A stretch of DNA of 64,000 nucleotides, from assembly GCA_019843655.1 (NCBI GenBank), contig JACDQD010000103.1, positions 124,001-188,000 of the forward strand, in the 5' to 3' direction. This document shows, in pieces, positions 24,092 through 34,620 of the stretch; the stretch's first letter is position 1; every line of letters starts with the position of its first letter. The notes beneath the pieces are model-generated. The model saw nothing but the letters and a program-made list of their open reading frames with translations. It did not search any database and had not been told where the DNA came from. Source of the stretch: Lethocerus indicus. Its lineage: Eukaryota > Arthropoda > Insecta > Hemiptera > Belostomatidae. A program made the position numbers and the translations under genes.

Positions 24092-24397
24092 ATAACTAGT
24101 AATTAATCGTTGAAATTCTATCTCACACCTGATTATTTTCACGATCTCGTACAAACGTTTATGTCGGTTATTAAATTGAAACAGTTGTATATAAATATTA
24201 GGATAAATTTTAGTATACAGTCGTAAATAATCGGTAGGTATCACTTTGGATGCTCAGAGTTACGGTCCGTAAATTGCTGGCAGAATCGAATATATATAAA
24301 GGGAATTCGAACTCTTCCGGGGGGAAATAAACTGGCGCTAAACAAACTGAGAAGGACGAGCCGAAAGATTTTCCCCCGGCGAATTGTTTTATTGTTT

Positions 24398-24583
24398 TGT
24401 TCAGTTTGTTTTCAACGACGCAATTAGGTACCTGAGGATACACGTTGGGAGATCTCAATTACGTCCGCTGTCAGTTTTGTACAATTTATGAATTCTATTG
24501 TCCGGTTTCGAGATATTTTTTATTAACGGAGAACGGTAAAATCGGTCCAGAGTAAGGTGGTAAATCTCCAATCGGTTACCAGG
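24398..24583 (+). repeat. AT-rich direct repeat, copy 2
   Basis: Second copy of the 22,225 block: TTCAGTTTGTTTTCAACGAC, GCAATTAGGTACCTGAGG, GTCAGTTTTGTACAATTTATG and CCAATCGGTTACC. It differs by scattered substitutions and indels. Confidence 0.8.
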
Positions 24584-24590
24584 GCCTAAA

Positions 24591-24779
24591 CAACAATTTG
24601 ATAAGATGTATTTTGCATCTTGAGGAGTTCTTCGATCGAAAATTTGTCGGAAAAATGGCCGGAGAATTGTCGATAATATCGGTGAATATATACAGTAGAT
24701 TAATAATTAGAGTTTATTTTTTAGCGAAATAAAACGAATTCCAATGTCAAAATGTCGACTACTTTTGGGTACACCCAAT
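24591..24779 (+). mobile_element. mariner-type MITE
   Basis: CAACAATTTGATAAGATG starts a copy whose left tip is eroded. The right end is TCGACTACTTTTGGGTACAC, followed by CCAATA and a TA tract. The internal sequence TGTCGATAATATCGGTGAAT and CAGTAGATTAATAATTAG matches the other copies. Confidence 0.8.
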
Positions 24780-24829
24780 ATATATATATATCGGTTACCA
24801 TCACCAGGAAAATTCCCCCCTACATATCC

Positions 24830-26130
24830 AGAGGGTTACGATAATTATAAAAAAATACTTTCAGCGGTGAACTACCGAATTGAATTGGAGCCAGTGCTCT
24901 TGGAGTTCAAGGAGACAATTTCCGAGTTGAATTGTGCTGCAATTTCAAATTTAAAGTTCTAACATATCAGTCACATATCAGAGGAGTTGAATTGTGCTGC
25001 AATTTCCTTCACACATATCAGTAGGAGTTCATCTACTCCCGGACGTGGCTTTCCCACTCTTCCTTCAATGATCAATACTTACTTTCCACGACCCGGAGCT
25101 AGTTTCCAGAGCTAGACTGTTTCGAGATAACCTTATGACTACCGATAGGGAGAGGTGGGACAATTTCAGTATCTAAGCAATGACACTCTTCCTTCTAATG
25201 TCAATATATAAATTTCGTAGTTACCACGTGCAATGGCCTTGCAATAGGATGCAATCAACGCCTACAGACTTACTTATTTCGGGATCAACGCCGACAGACT
25301 TATTTATTTCAGGATGGACTTAATATTCGTATGGAAATTTGAATTCGAGCTTCACGAGCTAACCGCGAAAAATACTTTTCGTACCGAATTCTTTACCGAG
25401 TGTTCTGGAATTCTAGCCGAATTCTGCTGCAATTTCAAATTCGGACAGTTCAAAATTACTGTTTTCGATGTCAATATATATTTCCAGTTTCAATGACAGC
25501 CTAAGACTTATGCTTCTTATTTGTATGGAAATTATTTTGAATTCGGAGTTTTTCAGATGTGCGAGGAAAAATACTTTTTCGGCGATGAACTACCGAATCG
25601 AAGCTCTCTACCGGTGTTCTGAGTTCTATGGGACAATTATTTTGAATTGTATTTTAGAGTTTGGAGAGATAACGCGAGGAATAATCAGGGGATGGTACCG
25701 AATTGATATCTACTTCACTGGAGTTTCCTTCACTTTCTTCCTCAATTTCAATATAAAATTTCGACGTAGTTCAAAAAGGGCCTTATGGGGATTAAGATAT
25801 ACCCAACGTTGATCATTATCGTCAATCGGAGAGATTTTGATATTCCAGGAGTTTCCAGGATACTTCGGAATGACGAGATAGCTATGAGGAAAACTACTGG
25901 TCAAATTGTCAACGCCTACAGACTACTTATTTCGTATGAGTTGACTGCTAATTTCAAATTCGAACAGTTTGGAGTTGAATCTTGCAATATTGTGCTGCGC
26001 GAGGAATTCTACAATGAACAATACCGAATCAGTGTTCTGAGTTCTATGGGAACTGCTGCAGGTTCAAAAATCTTACTCCTAGATGTTTTCACTCTTGGAT
26101 AATCGAAAATTTTAAATGCAAAAAATATAT
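24830..26130 (+). repeat. degraded AT-rich tandem/mosaic repeat
   Basis: Words recur several times in varying order: GAACTACCGAATTGAA, TGTGCTGCAATTTCAAATT, GAAAAATACTTTTTCGG, CCTACAGACTTACTTATTTC, GGAGTTTCCTTCACT, CAATTTCAATATA and GTGTTCTGAGTTCTATGGGA. No consistent period remains. The last segment (CTAGATGTTTTCACTCTTGG) matches the end of the block at 23,162. Confidence 0.65.
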
Positions 26131-27683
26131 TTCCGCGTAGTTTTGACTAAAAATTTTCCTTTTACAAACAAAATTTCGGTACGAGACGATTGAACGGAAC
26201 GATTTCAAAGCGGGAAACGTTTTTCTCCGAATTCGCCGTCGCGGAAACGAGTTTGCGGGCTCGAACTCGAATAACCTTGGACGAACGGCGCTTAACCTTG
26301 ACCTTAGACCTGCGGCCCGATTATCAGTTCCCCATTTTTTATTTTTCCTCTATATATATATTTTTTTTTCCTATTTTTCTTTTCTAAATTGATACCGTCG
26401 CGACGCATACGGAAGTATGGACGGCCGGCGGTAAACAAGTCGACGGACGATTCGTTCCCGATTGTACAAGATGTAAAACGCGTACCGATAAACCTGTAAA
26501 ACGGAGCTCCGGTCGACATAATATTTTAAAATAATTTTCGTCTTCAATACTCGCGGTTCGATCGATGTCAATTGAATTTCAAAGTTCAACCCGAAAATTC
26601 GACCGAGCGTCTGTCGGTCTGGAACTGTTTTAAAATGTTTAAATTTTCTGTCCTGAATTTATTCCTCGCTTCCAAAAAAAACTCCAAATTAAGACGTTTC
26701 CAGTCAGTCGGTCCAGACTCTCCGGCAAAAACCCTTCCAGTCTCTGTCGGTTTTCCAGTTTACGAGTTTCCCCTAACACTAACTTGGTGTTAACTTATTT
26801 AGGTCCTTTACTGGCATTTAGTAAAGGACCGACTGGGCCGCTTCCAGTTTGGAACTGAATAGACGGTGGGCGGTACAGGAAGAGTTTTTACGTGTCGAGT
26901 AGGACAGAATTGAAGGATTTTAACCGGGGAAAAAAATATCCACGAGAACCTTCGGGACCGAATGGAAATAGATCAGTTCAGACCTTCGGTACCAGCCGCC
27001 GGCCGGTACCGGCGGTACTGGGACGCCCGAAGGGACCGGAGATAAAAACCCTCCCCGGAGGGAAACACGAAAATTGGGGATTTATTTTCGAGGCGAGAGG
27101 ACGAGGAAGAAAAGAAAAAACGAAAATCCGGTCACCTTTCGTCCGCGGGTCTAGAATTCTAGACCGGAAATATCGGGGGTATTTTCCTACTTGGCGCTGT
27201 TCGCCAAGTGCAGAGGAAGTGGTTAAGTGTGGGCGCGAATCCAGTTTTTACGATAACGACAAACAAGATACCGAGCCCTGATAAGGGCACTTGCCCAGGA
27301 GATTCCGTAGACGGACACAGTGTACAGGAATATCGGTGTATTTTTACTTCAATTATAATCTGTATCCTGTATTTTTCATTTTCGGCGAAATTGAGCGTCA
27401 GTAGCACACAATTTCCACACTTCCATTGTCGCCTTCAACCCCGTTGTCGTAACGGATACGGGGACGCTACTGAAGACGGCGGGAGGCCTTGAAAATAATA
27501 ATACAACTGGATAATACACCGGCGCCCTTCCACAGGGGTAGGCTTCCCGTCGGCACTTTTTAAACGCCGACAAAATACTTCTAGGGCTGTAAATGCCTGT
27601 TTTTTCAGCTTCCGGGACGCTGGCGATGTTACTGCCGACGGCGAAATGTCCGATAACGCCGTAAAGAAAATAAATAATATATC
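26131..27683. other. no gene recognised
   Basis: An open frame of 129 codons on the plus strand (26,892-27,281) has no recognised domain. Its codons overlap a local palindrome (ACCAGCCGCCGGCCGGTACC, about 26,991), so coding is doubtful. CGCTACTGAAGACGGCGGGA at about 27,466 is a lone FB core. GTCCTTTACTGGCATTTAGT followed by AAAGGACC at about 26,804 forms a small hairpin. Confidence 0.45.
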
Positions 27684-27716
27684 GTAGATTTCGTTATTCC
27701 GTCTCCTCCCTGCTGG
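27684..27716 (+). mobile_element. FB left-arm scrap
   Basis: CGTAGATTTCGTTATTCCG followed by TCTCCTCCCTGCTGG. It is followed by C homopolymers. Confidence 0.55.
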
Positions 27717-27837
27717 AACTGACACTGAAACCACCCCCCCCCCTCCCCCCCCCCCCACCCCCTATTTCAACCCCTCGGTCGGGCCATCGAATAATTATAG
27801 AAATTTCTCACCGAAGGTCGTCGTCGAACTCATCATG

Positions 27838-27965
27838 ATCACATGTCGCGTCGAGATCAGTCTTCGTCGAGCCGCCGGCTGTGATCGAACTCCCGGCCTT
27901 GATGAGATCGTGTTGTTGTGGGTGGGTGAACGACACGTGCCCTTCAGCCACAACACAAGACACAA
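27838..27965 (-). mobile_element. possible tRNA-derived SINE
   Basis: On the minus strand, TGGCTGAAGGGCACGTG resembles a pol III A box. About 50 nt on, GGGAGTTCGATCACAGCC resembles a B box. It is followed by GGCGGCTCGACGAAGACTG and an AT-poor tail. The spacing fits a tRNA-like SINE head and the segment is GC-rich against AT-rich surroundings. No poly-A tail or target duplication was established. Confidence 0.4.
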
Positions 27966-28381
27966 CACACTGAGAGGAAAGAGTGCGGACACTGGGACAC
28001 GTACACGGGATGTTACTGCCGCCCCCTTGTGCGCCGCAGTAACAGAGCGTTTCGCGGTTTCGTTACAACCGCGCAGTATAACGGCGGCGGCGAGACGTCG
28101 GTGGCCCGGCTCGAGACGCAATAGCGCCCAACCAAACGAAATGGGCGCTCTGCGTTTGTAGTTGTGGCGGCGCGCCTGCGCGCAGAACCCACTTTCAGGC
28201 CCCACCACAAGTCCGCCTTTGAACACCACCACCTGTTCACTATTATTATTCCACTCTGGAACCGGGGGTTGTTGGGAGGGGGGAGAAAGAAAGAAAAAAA
28301 AAAACCCCTATTACAAACCCCGTAAAATCAACCCTTATTGGGGACCAATTAACCCAAAGTTATATTCAACAATTTTTTTTT
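27966..28381. other. GC-rich patch, no gene recognised
   Basis: 27,966-28,240 is CpG-rich and open on both strands, with repeated GTTACTGCCGC / GCCGCAGTAACAGAG. No domain is recognised. 28,280-28,380 is A-rich. Confidence 0.45.
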
Positions 28382-28735
28382 GTAGGTTCGTGATGTTTTC
28401 ACAACTCCTCCTCGCTGCCAGGGCCTTTCGCCACCGCTAGACTTATTGTTTCGCATCTTCAGTAGCGCTTGTGTCAGCACTTTGATGTTTTTAAAACCAC
28501 TGCACTGCACTGTCACTCTCACGTGTACTGTAATGTCTGTCAGTATGTGTAAAGTGACAGTGGGCAATGAGGATGCCCCCAGTCTCCAAAAAAAAAAAAA
28601 AAAAAAAAACATCCAAAGTGCTGACAGTTACTGAAGATGGCGAGAAAGAGCGAGGCCGAACCCAGCAGAGAAGGAACAAACAACGAAATGACTACACTGT
28701 ATTCCAACCCCTCGCGGACCACACACACAGGTATA
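28382..28735. mobile_element. FB foldback element
   Basis: A near full-length copy. The left arm runs from GTAGGTTCGTGATGTTTTC through CATCTTCAGTAGCGCTTGTG to CTTTGATGTTTTTAAAACC. The centre holds CACTGCACTGTCACTCTCAC and GTAAAGTGACAGTGGGC. The right arm holds ACATCCAAAGTGCTGACAG, a poly-A run, TTACTGAAGATGGCGAGA and the tip GGACCACACACACAGGTATA. The hairpin part of the right arm is diverged. Confidence 0.85.
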
Positions 28736-29342
28736 TCAAATTTTTTTTTAATTTATCGGCCATTCAGTGAACTCCCGGGGTGACGGTAGCGCCCTTACGT
28801 AGCGGGGAAAGTCGTCGAATTAAGGGCTCGGAACGAAGGCGTTGGAAATTTTCAAAGGTATACGGACAATGCGAGAATGGGAGTCTACAAGAAATAGGTT
28901 TCGGCAGACGGCTGTAAATTGATAATATGTTTGAGAGCTATAGTCTCAGTAGTAATTGTGGTAGCGTCGCACCAAGTAACGCATCAAGTAACGCACTTGA
29001 AGTTGGATCGGGGGAAAATTGGAGGATAAGTAGCTCTTCTCAGAGTACAAAGTAACGCGAAGTCTTTTCCGGCAATTGAACTTAATCCGGCTTTCTACGA
29101 GGTATAGGTATTTTTTTTTGCAGGGAATGTGATGCCGAGTAAGGATCCGGGAGTTTGTAGCTCTTTAAAAATATGAAAAAAAAGAATTTTCCAACGGAAA
29201 CTTGGGAAAATGAAAAGAAAATATACCGGCTGAAAAAGACAGGAAGAACAGGACGCATCGATGCAATACAGAGCTCGCGATAGGACAGAAAATGCGTAGA
29301 AATGTTATCGCCAACGACTTATCGTACCAGATATTAATAATA
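28736..29342. other. no gene recognised
   Basis: A tandem-like GTAACGCATCAAGTAACGC sits near 28,976. No coding signal. Confidence 0.5.
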
Positions 29343-29950
29343 AAAAATTAAATAAAAATTGTACAAATAGCTCTTACCAAAAGAAAAAAAAATGGTTGTT
29401 TTCTGTCTCGCCTAACTAATTATTCATCCTAAAATAGTCCCCCGAATTATCACGAATTTACGCGGCTCTATTCTCACCAGTTTGTAGTTATTTTTGAACA
29501 AATATGAAAAAAAATTTTTATCGGAAAAAAATATTTTCAAAATCGTACCGAAAAAAAACCGAAAATTGCCTCATACATCTTTCCAAAGTTTTTCCAAACG
29601 GATCCGGTGAACGATTCATTCTTTTCAATTTGCCCTTTTGCATAGAAATTTTTTTCGCGAAAAAAAAATGATTGCAATAATCAAATAGGCTGATGAAAGT
29701 TTCCAAAAATGTTGGGAAATTCCAAAATTTTTTGTGAAAAAAGAATCCAACTAGGGAGACGATCATCGCCATCACTCTAGATTTCAATCCAAACAATTTA
29801 AAAATTTTCTTTGATAAACATTTTTTCATATTTGTTAAAAATAACTACAACCTGGTGAAAATTTGACGAAGAACAATTAGTTGGGCAAGACAAAAAAAAA
29901 ACAGCCATTTTTTCGGTAACAATCTATTTATACGATTTTTATCCTCGTTT
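29343..29950. mobile_element. inverted-repeat element of a second type
   Basis: The left end (29,343-29,520) contains AAAAATGGTTGTTTTCTGTC, CGCCTAACTAATTATTC, CCAGTTTGTAGTTATTTTTG and ACAAATATGAAAAAA. The right end (29,819-29,950) is the reverse complement: TTTTTCATATTTGTTAAAAA, TAACTACAACCTGG, GAACAATTAGTTGGGC and AAACAGCCATTTTTT. The roughly 300-bp interior is AT-rich with no recognised protein. The end sequence recurs once more at 30,953-31,122. Confidence 0.72.
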
Positions 29951-30952
29951 ATTTTCATTTGGGGCAATTCTGTGTTTAAAAATCCGTACATTTGTCCTAC
30001 AGTTCATTGGAGAGGTTTTACGCAAGAATTATATTAGTCGTTTTTCAAGTCTTTTTCACTTTATTTTGTATTCGTTTTTCCACAGTTTCGTTCGAGACTT
30101 TTCGTCCTGTGTTCTGTCCAATAATACGGCGTTTGGCGTCTATCGTGTGATTCTCTCTGTACAAAAATTTGTTTTTAGAAACACAAAACTTATTCAACTT
30201 TCCTCCTAACCGTCCCCTTTCTATATGAATAATTCAATGGGGGTAGTATAAAATTCTAACGAGTATAAACCGCAGTTTACGATCCCCTTTTCTTTCGGTC
30301 GAAATCGCTTCCGAGTTCACTTGCCGGTGAATGCACTTGCCTATGTTTATCGGGCCTTTTTTTAAAAGAGATAAACACTTTCCCGAACAATTAAGTGCAA
30401 CAAAAATTGCCCCCAATTTAGAGACAAGAAAAAACCCCGCCCGTAAAATAATTGGCAAAGCCGGTATGCTCGAAGTGCATTCAATTTAATTAACAGGTTG
30501 GTTGGTTACCGAGGTAAATTTTTAACTGATTTATTAGGGTAATTTTTACAGAATACACATTCGATATTCAATGTGTAATATTGAAATCTGTCAGTTTTAG
30601 AACGGCAGGAATTTTTTACTTTTATACGCCTCATCTTGTAACACTCGCAGCATCGCTTCAGCACTGTCCAATTATTCATTTTTTGACCATATTTGTTTGT
30701 CATAATCTTTCTAATTTTTTTTTTATATTTTACAAAGCCTAGGATTTTGCCTCGTCACAGATTTGCCTTCCAATTTATTAACTTTTCCAGTACTTTTTCT
30801 TATCTCTCATTTTAGTCATTAAATATTTCTATTTCATACAGTTTGTCCTCCCAATTCTTTAGGGTTTTGTACAAAAATACAAATAGCGCAGTGATTGTAC
30901 AGTTTTGTATATCGGGAAGCTGAAAATTCGTCAATATTCGGGGGGGTTACAT
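29951..30952. other. no gene recognised
   Basis: AT-rich sequence between the second and third copies of the inverted-repeat end. The longest open frames are under 80 codons. It could be the interior of a longer element bounded by 29,343 and 31,122. Confidence 0.5.
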
Positions 30953-31122
30953 TTGACGAAGAATAATTAGTTAGGCGAGACAAAAAAACAACCATTTATT
31001 CGCTAAGAATCTATTTATACGATTTTTATCCTCGTTTATTTTCATTTGGGGCGTAATTCTGTGTTTAAAAAGCCGTACATTTGTCCTACAGTTCATTGAA
31101 GAGGTTTTACTCAAGAATTACG
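30953..31122 (+). repeat. third copy of the 29.3 kb element end
   Basis: TTTGACGAAGAATAATTAGT, TAGGCGAGACAAAAAAACAA, TATTTATACGATTTTTATCC, TCGTTTATTTTCATTTGGGG and CCTACAGTTCATTGAAGAGG repeat the right end and flank at 29,865-30,030 in direct orientation. Confidence 0.82.
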
Positions 31123-32207
31123 GAGAATTACAAATAGCGCAGGGCTAAGGGTGAAATCCGCAATTACTTAGTTGCCAAGTTCACGGTTTTTCTCGTCTTC
31201 TTTTCAGAGTTTTTATCCGAATTTATTATAATATTTATGATTAATTTTATGCTGTAAGGCCGTCGTAGTATATTCCGTACAGTGAGCTTAGCAGGGTTTG
31301 AGAGGACGACAGCCGGGTTTGATATCGGGTTGCAGAACACGTGGGGGGTGGACGAAGGCACCCCCTGAACTATAGAATTTTATATCCACTTTACAATTTT
31401 GCACTTCGAATAGGCGCCCGTGTACGAATTACCGTAATTCTACACGAGCTTCGGTAAACAGGGGAGAGCCGGGCGCCAACTTAGTACATACTTTGCAAGC
31501 TCTTCACCTCAAGGTCTGACTCAAGAGTGGTTTTAGGCCGAAGGGTTGGAAGGGGAGAGTAGGGAAAAAATATTTGGAATAAAAATTTTTTATCTACAGT
31601 AACTTGTAAGCGTAATAATTATGCCCGGTCGGTTTCCCTGAAGAGGGGAGTTCGAGGAGAGAGAGTTCCGAAACTTCCAGCTCCAGTTTCCAAAAAATCC
31701 GGTTATTGCCCAAAAGTCTCGGCAATGTTTAGGGGTGTATGGGGTGTCACAAAATTAACGCGAAATTTAGAATTTGCCACAATTCTTGCACTTAAAGTCG
31801 ACAACCCTATTGAAAAAAAAAACCAAAAAAAAAACCATTTGACAGCCGACAGTTTAGCGTTAGTAGAAATGTTGTTGTTGGACAATATTTAAAAAAAATA
31901 ATGAAATTTCGGCACCGACAAATGTTTTCGTACAAAATATCGGTCGGAATTTCTGGATTTGTTGATGTTCAAAATTTTGCCTCGTTTTGGGGTTCAGAAA
32001 AAGCCACGCGCTTTTTCGAAAACGAAACTTTCTATCGGGATTATTTAAAGTCAAAGGTCTACGGGACGTCGGACGTGCGATCGAAGAAAGGAAATTGAAC
32101 GCCGCATCGACGAAATTCGGCCGAATTTATGCGGAATTTAGCGACAAAACGGGAGGCCATTCACCCCTTTGTGTTATCCCATACAAAACCCTATACTCTG
32201 TTCGATA
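31123..32207. other. no gene recognised
   Basis: AT-rich. CGCAATTACTTAGTTGCCAA occurs at about 31,160. The open frame at 31,987-32,200 has no recognised domain. Confidence 0.5.
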
Positions 32208-32540
32208 TTACTGTTTTGTTGTCTGCGAGGGTTTGGAATATACCGTAGGGTTCGTGACGTGTCTGTCTGTCTCCTCTCGCTGCCGGTTCGGTCTTTTGCT
32301 AGACCGGTTTGTCGGCCGCTCGCCATCTTCAGTAGTCACTACTAGTAGTCAGCACTTTGGATGTTTTTCAGGGGGGCATCCTCACTTTCACATCTACTGT
32401 AGTGTTTCTGCTAACAGTGCTAACGGTGACAGTAACACAGCGCTACTGAAGACGGCGAGCGGCCGACAAACCGGTCTAGCAAAAGACCGAACCGGCAGCG
32501 AGAGGAGACAGAAATTTCACGAACCTACCTATCCTGTGTA
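32208..32540. mobile_element. FB foldback element, symmetric two-base variant
   Basis: A near-complete copy with left tip CTGTTTTGTTGTCTGCGAGG. The left arm has GACCGGTTTGTCGGCCGCTC, with an extra GT relative to other copies. The right arm has GAGCGGCCGACAAACCGGTC, the exact complement. The centre has CCTCACTTTCACATCTACTG. Both arms carry the internal GGTCTTTTGCTAGACC hairpin. The right tip is lost after CACGAACCTACCTATCC. Confidence 0.88.
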
Positions 32541-32976
32541 CTTTAGGATTCGATAAAAAAAATAATAATTTATAGAGAAAAAAAAACCGCGTTTTTTATT
32601 AAATTCAAATCTGGCGTTAATTTTGGTACACCCTATACAATTACTTTATTCTATTGAACTGAACCACCGGATAATTGGTCTTCATTGTGGCCATTATTAA
32701 TATTGGAGGGTCGGTACCCTCGTGGCGGTTACAACAACAAAAAAAACACCCCTACGTTTCCGCGACAACAACACAGGGGTTTCTGAAGGGTCTAAACCCT
32801 TTCTATTCGACCCCGAGCTTAAAAACAAATTGATGCCCGGTGACAGGTATAAATTACATTTTTTTCTGCTACTAATTAGCCAATAATTATGTTCACCGCC
32901 AAATTCATTTTAGCCGCCGGCCAGTTTTCTGTAACTTCTGGTTTTTGGCGGACCGCGTTAAATCTCTTAAATACCG
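32541..32976. other. no gene recognised
   Basis: AT-rich with short A runs. The AAATCTGGCGTTAATTTTGG phrase at about 32,608 resembles TCTTGCGTTAATTTTGG at 13,753. Confidence 0.45.
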
Positions 32977-33041
32977 CTTTAATATACCTGTTTTGTGGTC
33001 TGCGAGGGGTTGAAATAAAGCGTAGATTTGTTGTGTTTCCG

Positions 33042-33099
<58 letters not shown>
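32977..33099 (+). mobile_element. FB left tip running into (TA)28
   Basis: AATATACCTGTTTTGTGGTC, GCGAGGGGTTGAAATAAAGC and GTAGATTTGTTGTGTTTCCG are the outer part of a left arm. The arm stops at GTCGA and continues as a pure TA tract (33,044-33,099). Either the tract replaced the rest of the element or the assembly collapsed it. Confidence 0.82.
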
Positions 33100-33102
<3 letters not shown>

Positions 33103-33192
33103 GAAATTCATCAAAAAAGGAGGAATACCTCAACCCGGTCACAGATCTTGAAGTCCCGTTTGTGGAGAATCGAAAATTTGCAATCGGAAAAG

Positions 33193-33313
33193 TGGCAATT
33201 TGAGAATTGTCGATAATATCGGTGAATATATATATATAGTAGATTAATAATTAAAGTTCGGTTTTTTAGCAAAAATGAAATGAATTCCAAAGTCAAAATG
33301 TCGATTACTTTCG
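33193..33313 (+). mobile_element. mariner-type MITE fragment
   Basis: GAATTGTCGATAATATCGGT, GTAGATTAATAATTAAAG and ATGTCGATTACTTTCGGATA are the 3' half of the MITE. A TA expansion sits inside it. Confidence 0.75.
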
Positions 33314-33907
33314 GATACCAGAAGTAAAATATCTTCCCCCGCTAGCCCGAATTGGGCGAAATTTTTTAGGAGGAATTGATGAAAAAAAATTTATAGAAAA
33401 AAGAGGTAAACCCGGTTTTTTCGTCCATTATTGTCCAAATCGTTATTGGCGCTGATTTAGTGTAAAAAAAAATAATAATAATATATCGATTCCAGACTCA
33501 CGGTTTGTACAATCTGGTAATTATTCTGAGCTTCGCTTTTGCACGGAGTAGAATGGACAAAGGCAATAATATGAGACGAATTGAGAAATAGACATCCGAA
33601 CTGTTTACGATACTAATAAAATTTCCCAGAGGACAATTAGTAATTGGTTTTGTTCTAATTCTAATTGTCGCCGGATATAGGCGATGCATCAGCCATATAT
33701 CCTGGTGCGTCAGAATCGGAACAGCGTCACGGTTCCCTGTACAGTTAGTCATCGTTCTAGATAGTCACGAACGTTTATTTATTTATTGTACAATCTACAA
33801 AGTGTTGTAACAACAATTGCGGAAAAATTATTTTTATATCCTTACAGGGGAATTCTTTGCGCGGCTCTGTACAATTTTCAAATTTCATCTCAGTAGTCGC
33901 CTTTTAA
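33314..33907. other. no gene recognised
   Basis: AT-rich with no repeat recognised. Confidence 0.5.
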
Positions 33908-34620
33908 CAGACCGAATTTACGATAATTTTTTATGTTTGTAAAAAGAAAAAACCCGCCTGGACATCATATAAAATGTAAGAATGAAAATAGAAAAAATTG
34001 ACCCGGTTCAGTTAATATTAGTGGTACCCTAAAGTGATCGAAAATTTGATGTATTCTGGTCTTGAGGAGTTCTTCAGGAGGGGAATCTTTGTCCTGTCGG
34101 TGACTGTACAAAAGAATATGGCTACTGAAGACGGCGAAACAGGAACATCTCAAAAACGGTGCTATCGCGAAATTTCGAATTCATTTTTAAATATCAGGGT
34201 ACCCAGGATCTGTATTTTGGTCTTGAAGTTCTTCAAGAGAGGGAATCTTTGTCACTGTATAGAGTAATCGACAATTTGGATAAGACGTATTTTGGTCTTG
34301 AGGAGTTCTTCAAGAGGGGAATCTTTGTCCTGTCGGTGACTGTATAAAAGAATATGGCTACTGAAGACGGCGAAACAGGAACATCTCAAAAACGGTGCTA
34401 TCGCGAAATTTCGAATTCATTTTTAAATATTAGGTGTACCCAAAAGTAATCGACAATTTGGATAAGACGTATTTTGGTCTTGAGGAGTTCTTCAGGAGGG
34501 GAATCTTTGTCCTGTCGGTGACTGTATAAAAGAATATGGCTACTGAAGACGGCGAAACAGGAACATCTCAAAAACGGTGCTATCGCGAAATTTCGAATTC
34601 ATTTTCCTGTCGGTGAAATA
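33908..34620 (+). repeat. mariner-end satellite, array B (ordered part)
   Basis: The lead-in at 33,908-34,020 (CGATAATTTTTTATGTTTG) matches 14,480. Units of about 182 bp follow, with GCTACTGAAG starts at 34,121, 34,357 and 34,539; the first interval is 236 bp. Each unit runs: TTAGGTGTACCCAAAAGTAA, CGACAATTTGGATAAGACG, TTGGTCTTGAGGAGTTCTTC, CTGTCGGTGACTG, TATAAAAGAATATGGCTAC, GAAGACGGCGAAACAGGAAC, ATCTCAAAAACGGTGCTATC and AATTCATTTTTAAATA. The ATG opens 26-27 codons before reaching the next end. There is a TATA-like box about 10 nt before the ATG. Confidence 0.88.

Noticed and set aside
27835..28232. Opposing 108- and 145-codon frames in a CpG-rich patch
   Set aside because: High GC lengthens chance open frames. 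No domain is recognised, and part of the sequence looks like a SINE head.
32876..33216. Isoleucine/tyrosine repeat proteins
   Set aside because: They are translations of the (TA)28 microsatellite.
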